Below the pieces are notes generated by a model. That model was not told the origin of the DNA. It saw nothing but the letters and a program-made list of their open reading frames with translations, and ran no database searches. The position numbers and the translations under genes were made by a program. A stretch of DNA of 11,837 bases, from positions 1 through 11,837 of the forward strand of contig JAJUHD010000065.1 in NCBI GenBank assembly GCA_029268085.1. The letters run 5' to 3'. The stretch comes from Bacillota bacterium. GTDB taxonomy: Bacteria; Bacillota; Clostridia; Oscillospirales; Oscillospiraceae. This document shows, in pieces, positions 6,405 to 11,837 of the stretch (positions are counted from its first letter, which is position 1; each line of letters begins with the position of its first letter).

Positions 6405-7727
6405 GTGAAACAAACGATTCATGATTCGATGCAAAAGTATTATGACATTATTCAACAATCCGACCTGCGGACACATGAGGGCAAAATCAAAAAAATTATC
6501 GGAATGACCCTTGAAGCTACCGGATTGAAATGCAGCATCGGCGATCTCTGTACAATACATATTGATAAAAATCAGACTGAAGTTATATCCGAAGTGGTCG
6601 GAATAACAGATAAAAAGATATATCTGATGCCGTTTCAGCAAGTTCAGGGGATAGGCTACGGCTGTGCGGTGACCACCAAGGGAGAAAAACTGACGATTCA
6701 GGTTTCAGATGCCCTGATAGGGCGCGCAATCGATCCTCTTGGAAAACCTATCGACGGCGGCCCGGAGCTGCCTAGAGGCATTACAACGCCGATAATCAGA
6801 AATCCTGAAAACCCGATGGACCGCCCTCCTATTTCAGAGATAATGGAGCTTGGGGTAAAAGCGATAGACGGACTGCTGACTATCGGCAAGGGACAAAGAA
6901 TGGGAATTTTCGCCGGCAGCGGCGTAGGGAAAAGCACGCTGATGGGCATGATTGCAAGAAACGTTCTGGCCGATGTCAATGTCATTGCTCTTGTCGGCGA
7001 GCGCGGTCGTGAGGTACTTGAGTTTATTGAGAGAGATCTTGGGCCCGAAGGAATAAAAAGATCGGTTCTTGTTGTGGCAACCTCCGACCAGCCGGCGCTG
7101 ATGCGGCTGAAATGCGCCCATACCGCAACTGCAGTGGCCGAATACTTCAAGGATCAGGGAATGGATGTCCTGCTGATGATGGATTCCCTTACACGATTTG
7201 CAATGGCTCAGCGCGAAATCGGGCTGTCAACAGGAGAGGCGCCGGTTGCCCGCGGCTATACACCGTCGATTTATTATGAGCTTCCGAAGCTGCTTGAGCG
7301 TTCTGGGAATTTTAAAAACGGCTCGATAACGGGCATTTACACGGTGCTTGTTGAGGGAGACGATACGAACGAGCCGATAGCCGATACTGTCCGAAGCATT
7401 ATTGACGGGCATATAATTCTGTCAAGGAAAATCGCTTCAAAGAACCATTACCCTGCGATTGACGTACTGAACAGCATAAGCCGCCTAATGTCGGGAATTG
7501 CCGAACCGGAGCATAAAAACGCCGCCGGCAAGCTGCGCAGTATGCTGGCGGTATATAAAGAGAACGAGGACCTTATATCTATCGGCGCTTACAAAGCGGG
7601 GAATAATCCCGAACTGGACAACGCCTTGGAGCATATGAAAAAAATAAATGACTTTTTGATGCAGAAGGTCGATGAGCCGTCGAGCTTTGATGAAACGCTC
7701 AGACTTCTGATCGAGTCAGTGAGATAA
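6405..7727 (+). CDS. fliI: flagellar type III export ATPase FliI
   Basis: FliI (440 residues, full length) is the hexameric ATPase of the export apparatus and is related to the F1 ATPase beta subunit. The N-terminal beta domain spans about 25-100. The Walker A loop is GSGVGKST (171-178); the catalytic glutamate is in VGERGRE (E199); Walker B is VLLMMD (255-260), followed by SLTRFAMAQRE. The conserved PSIYYELPKLLERSG follows near 286. The family signature around DVLNSISRLM lies near 358. The start is GTG at 6405, with AGGGAG at 6387-6392 12 bases upstream, a rather long gap; no in-frame ATG before residue 9 exists. It is 26 bases after fliH and 14 bases before fliJ, consistent with balanced production of the FliH-FliI-FliJ complex. 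Confidence 0.97.
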   Translation: MKQTIHDSMQKYYDIIQQSDLRTHEGKIKKIIGMTLEATGLKCSIGDLCTIHIDKNQTEVISEVVGITDKKIYLMPFQQVQGIGYGCAVTTKGEKLTIQVSDALIGRAIDPLGKPIDGGPELPRGITTPIIRNPENPMDRPPISEIMELGVKAIDGLLTIGKGQRMGIFAGSGVGKSTLMGMIARNVLADVNVIALVGERGREVLEFIERDLGPEGIKRSVLVVATSDQPALMRLKCAHTATAVAEYFKDQGMDVLLMMDSLTRFAMAQREIGLSTGEAPVARGYTPSIYYELPKLLERSGNFKNGSITGIYTVLVEGDDTNEPIADTVRSIIDGHIILSRKIASKNHYPAIDVLNSISRLMSGIAEPEHKNAAGKLRSMLAVYKENEDLISIGAYKAGNNPELDNALEHMKKINDFLMQKVDEPSSFDETLRLLIESVR

Positions 7728-7741
7728 GGGAGGCCAAATTC

Positions 7742-8191
7742 TTGAAGCCGTTCGAATTTTCTCTGGAACGTATCCGCAATTACAAAGTGCAGGTTTTGGA
7801 CAAGGAGAAGAAAACGCTCAGCAACCTTAAAAGAAGAAGGGATGAGATTGCCGAAAAAATCTCCTCGCTGGAAAAATTCAGAAATGAAAAAAACGCTGAG
7901 GTGCTGCAGAAGCAGATTGAAGGGGTTTCGATGAGTGAGCTTGTATCCCTGAATTTTCTTATAGAAAACACCAGAAAGCAAATTGAAGTGCTGCTGATCG
8001 AGCTGCATAAGGCTGACGAAGTTGTTGAAGCTCAGCGCAAAATCGTTCTTTCGATCTATCAGGAGAAAACCGGCATGGACAAGCTGGAAGAAAAGCAGGC
8101 AGAGGAATACCGCCTGCTTGAGGCAAAAGCCTCCGAAAGCGAAATTATGCAGGCTATATCAAATAACATGGCGAGAAAGAGTACCGCTTAA
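7742..8191 (+). CDS. fliJ: flagellar export protein FliJ
   Basis: FliJ (149 residues, usual size) is a long antiparallel coiled coil that inserts in the centre of the FliI ring, like the gamma subunit of F1, and links it to FlhA. The whole protein is charged, with heptad-like leucines and no membrane segment. The N-terminus KPFEFSLERIRNYK matches the family start (FxFxLExVLxY). The start is TTG at 7742; AAGGGAGG (7726-7733), overlapping the fliI stop, lies 8 bases upstream. The gene often found next in Firmicutes (a MotE/YlxF-like chaperone) is absent; fliK follows after 55 bases. Confidence 0.9.
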   Translation: MKPFEFSLERIRNYKVQVLDKEKKTLSNLKRRRDEIAEKISSLEKFRNEKNAEVLQKQIEGVSMSELVSLNFLIENTRKQIEVLLIELHKADEVVEAQRKIVLSIYQEKTGMDKLEEKQAEEYRLLEAKASESEIMQAISNNMARKSTA

Positions 8192-8246
8192 TTCCTCGGA
8201 AAGGCTTGCGGGAATCTCCGTCAGAAAATGAAAGGAGGTGAGATAT

Positions 8247-9497
8247 ATGCAGAGTACAGCAGTCCAAATGAGAACACGCGGCATACAGAATTTAAAAACG
8301 GAAGCTTCGGAAAACGTCAAGATGAACGGCGCAAACGCCGAATTCACAGATCCATTTTTGCAGATCATAATGAGTTTGCTTACGCAGCCGCTTGATATGC
8401 AGCAGACTGACAGCACTGTCGGCGTTGAAAGTTCAACCGAATTGAATCAGCTCAATGGGCTGGCGGCCCTGTTCCAAAATTCGCCGGCCGAAATGACGGC
8501 TTTTCTGAGCACGCTGCTCAACGGCGAATCGAACGCGGACACCGTTTTAAACTCGGCGGATGCCGGAAATATGGCGAAGCTTATGGGAGTTGCAGATGCT
8601 GCGGCTGAAAACGGAATTCTGGCGAACATAAACATATTGCCGTCACTTTATTCGGAACAGACAGCGCAGCAGCCAAATATGACCGAAGTATTGAGCTTCT
8701 TTGTGAAAAACCAAGGAAACGCAGCAAAGACGCCGATTTCCTCCGATGCGCTTGCGCAGCTAACAAATCTGCTGGGGCTTTCAGGCAGAGACGAGCTTCA
8801 GGCGGCGCTGAAAAACGCAAATGTGGAAATTTCATCCGGCGAAGCGGTTCAGGTACAGAGCGGTCTTTCAGAAGCTATTCTTAAGGCGAAAGAAATGCTT
8901 TCCTCGTCCTTGTCTCAGCAGAAGGATGACAGCGGCGATATCGATGCCGACATTATTCAGAACGAGCTGGCAAAGAGCAGCGCTACAATGCCGTTCGAGC
9001 TGCGATTTAAAACGACAGAGGATAACGGGAACGTAAAGCTTTTGGAGCAGCTGACGGATGGAATCAAGCAGAATGTTTCTTCAGGCAAAAGCGAGTTCAC
9101 AATCAAGCTGAAACCCGAAGCTCTCGGAGAAATCACCGTTAAGCTGATCGAAGAAGCCGGAAAAACGACCCTGTCCATCACGACGGCGAGCGCTCAGACG
9201 GCGAAACTCATCAACAATGACCTTAATGCGCTTAAACAGGCGGTAGCTCCGATGAACGTTGAAGTCAACAATGCGGTTGTTTCGACAAATGAAACGGCAA
9301 GCGGATCGATGCAGCAGTTCAATATGTCGGGGCAGCAGTTCGCGGGGCAGCAGTTCGCGGGACAGCAGAGCTTCTTCCAGATGTCGCAGATAGCGTCGCG
9401 GCAGACCGATAGCCAGCTTACGGAAGACGTTTATGCGTCATCGCAGCTTTCCCCTGCGAGAGTTCTTTCGAGCGAACGGCTTGATACCTACATCTAA
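8247..9497 (+). CDS. fliK: flagellar hook-length control protein FliK
   Basis: FliK (416 residues) is secreted during hook growth, measures the hook with its N-terminal part and switches export to late substrates with its C-terminal domain. The N-terminal 250 residues are weakly conserved, rich in Asn, Ser, Ala and Gln. The C-terminal Flg_hook domain is about 264-348, with the recognisable LKPEALGEITVKL and a final helix LINNDLNALKQAV. A Gln/Ser-rich tail of about 70 residues follows, holding a short tandem repeat. No cysteine is seen. ATG 8247 is preferred over GTG 8238, because AAAGGAGG (8231-8238) gives an 8-base gap to the ATG and overlaps the GTG. Confidence 0.93.
   Translation: MQSTAVQMRTRGIQNLKTEASENVKMNGANAEFTDPFLQIIMSLLTQPLDMQQTDSTVGVESSTELNQLNGLAALFQNSPAEMTAFLSTLLNGESNADTVLNSADAGNMAKLMGVADAAAENGILANINILPSLYSEQTAQQPNMTEVLSFFVKNQGNAAKTPISSDALAQLTNLLGLSGRDELQAALKNANVEISSGEAVQVQSGLSEAILKAKEMLSSSLSQQKDDSGDIDADIIQNELAKSSATMPFELRFKTTEDNGNVKLLEQLTDGIKQNVSSGKSEFTIKLKPEALGEITVKLIEEAGKTTLSITTASAQTAKLINNDLNALKQAVAPMNVEVNNAVVSTNETASGSMQQFNMSGQQFAGQQFAGQQSFFQMSQIASRQTDSQLTEDVYASSQLSPARVLSSERLDTYI
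9330..9368 (+). repeat. 15 bp in-frame tandem repeat in fliK
   Basis: GGGCAGCAGTTCGCG occurs twice without change (9330-9344, 9345-9359), followed by a partial copy GGACAGCAG (9360-9368). It encodes GQQFA-GQQFA-GQQ. A degenerate QQF precedes it at about 9312. Being 15 bases long, copy-number changes would keep the frame. It lies after the conserved FliK domain, in the flexible tail. Confidence 0.85.
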
Positions 9498-9515
9498 GCG
9501 AAAGGAGACCGGCAT

Positions 9516-10259
9516 ATGGCTACAACCGTAAACAGCACTCAGTCATCCGCATCCAGCAGCAAAACGTCCTCAACCGGAACGACCGACAGAACCAAACTCA
9601 CAGCGTCGGATTTCCTCAAGCTTTTCGTGACGCAGCTGCAAAATCAGGATTTCAACGATCCCATGGATAACTCCGCAATGATGAACCAGATAACGCAGCT
9701 GTCCAACATGCAGATGATGCAGGAAATGGCGGCATATTCAAAATCGGGCTATGCGATGTCGCTGGTTGGGAAAACCGTTACCGCATCCAGATATCAAAAC
9801 GGCGATTTGGATACGACCACGGGAACTGTCTCCAAGGTCTCTCTTGTCGATGACGAGTACGTTCTGTATGTAAACGGAAAGAAATACACTCTGGAGCAGA
9901 TAATGCAGATTTCGGACCCTTCATCCAGCGATTCAAAAATGGACGTATCTTCGTACTCTGTCAAAGCAACGAATGTAACCAAAAATTCCGCGACAATTAA
10001 ATGGAGCATTCCGACTGAAGATGCTACGGTAGCAAGCGGCCTTAAGTATACCGTTTACTATTCGAAGACAGGACCTATGAAAACGGTAGCGGAGGTCCAG
10101 AACGGAACCAGATACGGAGCCGCTAATCAGAAGGACCTGCTGGGCGCGGAAATCACAGGACTAGAGGCAGGCCAGACCTATTATATCAATGTTCTGGTTC
10201 AAGATGCGGACGGAAACAAATATGTGTACAGCCCGGCAACGATAACAACAAGCAAATGA
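9516..10259 (+). CDS. flgD: flagellar hook-capping protein FlgD with C-terminal fibronectin-III-like domain
   Basis: FlgD (247 residues) forms the cap under which hook subunits assemble. A Ser/Thr-rich N-terminus (1-27) is followed by the conserved FlgD block: DFLKLFVTQLQNQDFNDPMD (32-51) and a helix with NQITQLSNMQMMQEM. Residues about 80-132 look like the Tudor-like barrel (LVGKTVTA ... YVNGKKYTLEQI). From about 145 to the end is a module with fibronectin type III hallmarks: strand B tryptophan (SATIKWSIP), YTVYYSKTG, and ITGLEAGQTYYINVLVQDADG. Usual FlgD proteins either stop after the barrel or carry the FlgD-specific Ig-like domain inserted in it. ATG 9516 follows AAAGGAG with a short spacer, 18 bases after fliK. 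Flagellar role certain; domain identity judged by eye. Confidence 0.93.
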   Translation: MATTVNSTQSSASSSKTSSTGTTDRTKLTASDFLKLFVTQLQNQDFNDPMDNSAMMNQITQLSNMQMMQEMAAYSKSGYAMSLVGKTVTASRYQNGDLDTTTGTVSKVSLVDDEYVLYVNGKKYTLEQIMQISDPSSSDSKMDVSSYSVKATNVTKNSATIKWSIPTEDATVASGLKYTVYYSKTGPMKTVAEVQNGTRYGAANQKDLLGAEITGLEAGQTYYINVLVQDADGNKYVYSPATITTSK

Positions 10260-10284
10260 GATCATCTGAGAAGGAGCAAATATC

Positions 10285-10686
10285 ATGGATGATATGAGCT
10301 TAAAAATCAATTTTCCGATTGTGTCGGGAAATCCGCACATCGAGCAGACGCAGAAAGCTGGCACGGACGCCAACGATAATGCGGATAAGGACAGCTTCAA
10401 AAACATACTTTCGGAAATGCTTCGCAATAACAGCGAGGTAAACTTTTCAAAGCACGCTGTTAAAAGGGCTATCGATCACAATATTGAGCTTACCGGTGAG
10501 AGCCTGAGCCGGCTTAACGAAGGCGTTAAAATCGCAACTGAAAAAAACCTTGAGGAGCCTCTCATTCTTGTCGGGAAAACCGCATTTTTGGTCAATATCC
10601 CCAACAACACCGTGATAACGGCGGTTGACAGCAGCGACATGAAAGGAAATGTTTTCACAAATATCGACGGAACCGTAATCATATAG
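10285..10686 (+). CDS. conserved flagellar operon protein of unknown function
   Basis: A 133-residue soluble protein with no signal peptide or membrane helix. It resembles the family called 'flagellar operon protein' (TIGR02530, as I recall it), found between flgD and flgE in Firmicutes and related phyla. Recognisable parts are FSKHAVKRAIDHNIEL (54-69), the middle helix with EGVKIATEKNLEEPLIL, and the C-terminal NNTVITAVD followed by VFTNIDGTVII. The first 45 residues are variable and acidic. The role is not established to my knowledge; position next to hook cap and hook genes suggests hook assembly or its export. ATG 10285 follows AAGGAG (10271-10276) with an 8-base gap. Confidence 0.85.
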   Translation: MDDMSLKINFPIVSGNPHIEQTQKAGTDANDNADKDSFKNILSEMLRNNSEVNFSKHAVKRAIDHNIELTGESLSRLNEGVKIATEKNLEEPLILVGKTAFLVNIPNNTVITAVDSSDMKGNVFTNIDGTVII

Positions 10687-10697
10687 CCGGACCTTTT

Positions 10698-10739
10698 GAG
10701 GAGGCGATGGCACCCCGACTGACTGAAGGGCGCCGCCTT
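10698..10739 (+). ncRNA. stable hairpin in flgE leader
   Basis: GAGGAGGCG (10698-10706) pairs with CGCCGCCTT (10731-10739) as 8 pairs (one G-U) with one A-G mismatch; CCC (10713-10715) with GGG (10728-10730) extends it inward. The stem hides an SD-like GAGGAGG and a nearby ATG (10707). It is followed by TGAGG, not a U-run, so it is not a standard terminator. It may slow decay, mark an RNA processing site, or adjust hook protein output. Structure is seen by pairing; function is inferred. Confidence 0.5.
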
Positions 10740-10747
10740 GAGGTACG

Positions 10748-10763
10748 GTTCCAAGAAAGGAAC
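10748..10763 (+). promoter_or_regulatory. small hairpin holding the flgE ribosome binding site
   Basis: GTTCC (10748-10752) and GGAAC (10759-10763) pair perfectly around AAGAAA. The likely flgE SD, AAAGGA (10756-10761), is half in the loop and half in the stem, so folding would reduce ribosome access. It is 5 bp only, and an active ribosome could open it. Confidence 0.4.
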
Positions 10764-10767
10764 AGGT

Positions 10768-11837
10768 ATGAACAGAGCAATGTTTTCGGGTGTGGCGGGA
10801 CTTAAAGCCCACCAGACCAAAATGGACGTTATCGGCAACAATATCGCAAACGTCAACACCTATGGCTACAAATCACAACGAGTGGTTTTCAGCGATGTTT
10901 ATTATCAGACGATTGCAAGCGCGACTGCGGGTACTGCTAGCAAGGGCGGAACGAACCCGTCCAGCATAGGCTACGGTTCTAAGCTTGCGGCTATCCAGGC
11001 GCAGATGTCACAGTCCAGCCTGCAATCCACGAGTTACGGACTCGATGTGGCCATAACCGGCGAAGGCTTCTTCCAGGTGATGGACCAGGATGGCAACATT
11101 TTTTACACGAAGGCAGGTATTCTTGACTACGATTCGAACGGATACTTGACCGATATTAACGGCAATTTTGTTCTTGGCACCGGCAGCAAGGATGGCGCAC
11201 CCGGTACTTCTAAGATCAAGCTGGATAACATTGGTTCAGTAAACCCCGCAAAGGCCAGCTGCAAAACGACGATTAACGGAGTCGAGTATACCCTTACAGC
11301 CGGTAACGCCACGAAGGATGGCAATGTGTCCATATCGATTGCTTCCAGCGATTCGCTCCCGGTCGGCAAAGACTATGAGGTCACAATCTCAAGCACCGGC
11401 GCCATCAACGTCCTGCTAAATTCCACAAAGACCTTTTCGTTGGCCGACCTGAACACCGCAATCAATAACGGCATTACCGCAGCCAACGGCGGGAAACAGC
11501 TTGCCGCCGGTACGTTTACACTGACCGCAAGCCCCGATAAATTTGGCACAGGACTGACGGGAGCTCAGATCGCAGGCATAAATTTCGGCGTGGATAAGGG
11601 TAGCATCACAGGTATGACCACCGGCGCTTTTGGCGGACTGATGACCATTGAGGATGTGGGCACAGGCTTTACCGCCAGCGACGCTACCGGAACCGCTGTA
11701 CAACCAACAGCTTCATTTAATACAGGAACCGGAAAATGGACAATTTCGATGACTGTAGGAGGAGTTACATATTCCGGAACAATCGGAACAGGCGACACCG
11801 CATCATCACTTTTGCTGAAAAACACTGCGGTAGGCGC
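10768..11837 (+). CDS. flgE: flagellar hook protein FlgE, C-terminus cut by window edge
   Basis: FlgE polymerises into the hook, the flexible joint between rod and filament. 356 complete codons are visible and the frame is open at the right edge. The start MNRAMFSGVAGLKAHQTKMD with VIGNNIANVNTYGYKSQRVVF is the typical rod/hook D0 motif. LDVAITGEGFFQV (about 92-104), FYTKAGILDYDSNGYL and GNFVLG are the D1 block. From about 150 the protein enters a large beta-rich outer domain containing INGVEYTLTAG (169-179) and VGGVTYSG (330-337). The full protein must be far longer than the 264-residue B. subtilis FlgE, as the C-terminal D1/D0 part is not yet reached. C165 is the only cysteine seen. ATG 10768 lies 6 bases after AAAGGA (10756-10761), itself in a small hairpin; the gap from the previous gene is 81 bases. 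Confidence 0.95.
   Translation, partial: MNRAMFSGVAGLKAHQTKMDVIGNNIANVNTYGYKSQRVVFSDVYYQTIASATAGTASKGGTNPSSIGYGSKLAAIQAQMSQSSLQSTSYGLDVAITGEGFFQVMDQDGNIFYTKAGILDYDSNGYLTDINGNFVLGTGSKDGAPGTSKIKLDNIGSVNPAKASCKTTINGVEYTLTAGNATKDGNVSISIASSDSLPVGKDYEVTISSTGAINVLLNSTKTFSLADLNTAINNGITAANGGKQLAAGTFTLTASPDKFGTGLTGAQIAGINFGVDKGSITGMTTGAFGGLMTIEDVGTGFTASDATGTAVQPTASFNTGTGKWTISMTVGGVTYSGTIGTGDTASSLLLKNTAVG

Noticed and set aside
6698..7150. Minus-strand frame of 150 codons over the fliI Walker region
   Set aside because: Antisense to a highly conserved ATPase core; low-complexity Ser/Pro/Ile content and no start signal.
10698..10739. Intrinsic terminator or c-di-GMP riboswitch before flgE
   Set aside because: No U-run follows the hairpin, and I cannot find the conserved core of the GEMM c-di-GMP riboswitch in the leader.
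10707..10805. Small ORF (32 codons) overlapping the flgE start
   Set aside because: GAGGAGG is only 2 bases before its ATG and is folded into a hairpin; the peptide is Arg-rich without recognisable features and overlaps flgE out of frame.
1..11837. Mobile element, prophage, CRISPR or defence system
   Set aside because: No transposase, integrase, terminal inverted repeats, spaced repeats or nuclease-like genes were seen; all complete genes are flagellar.

Overview
The window is a flagellar gene cluster from a low-to-mid GC Gram-positive anaerobe, most likely a member of Clostridia. The inference rests on gene order (fliE-fliF-fliG-fliH-fliI-fliJ-fliK-flgD-flagellar operon protein-flgE), strong AGGAGG-type ribosome binding sites before nearly every gene, frequent GTG/TTG starts, and the family flavour of the proteins. 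No genus can be named from the sequence alone.

Layout. Positions 1-1892 (minus strand) hold a large flagellin gene that runs off the left edge; only its last few dozen C-terminal residues are missing. Positions 1893-2496 are an AT-rich divergent regulatory region. The flagellin leader in it carries two short hairpins, each with GGA in a six-base loop, the second over the Shine-Dalgarno (SD); this is the architecture of a CsrA-controlled flagellin mRNA. The fliE side has an 8-10 bp inverted repeat over a possible -35 box. From 2497 to the right edge all genes lie on the plus strand, tightly packed and probably one operon: fliE (MS-ring/rod adaptor), fliF (MS ring), fliG (rotor/switch), fliH-fliI-fliJ (export ATPase complex), fliK (hook-length control), flgD (hook cap), a small conserved flagellar protein of unknown function, and flgE (hook, cut by the right edge).

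How the genes work together. FliF, FliE and FliG build the base and rotor; FliH, FliI and FliJ energise and organise export; FlgD caps the growing hook of FlgE; FliK ends hook growth and switches export to filament proteins, of which the divergent flagellin is the main one. The left gene is thus a late product and the right operon makes early/middle products.

Points of interest: the CsrA-like flagellin leader, a fibronectin-III-like domain on FlgD, a structured flgE leader, a lone cysteine in FlgE, fliE standing at the head of the operon without flgB/flgC, and non-ATG starts on fliF, fliH, fliI and fliJ. I see no mobile element, CRISPR array, tRNA, rRNA or defence system.
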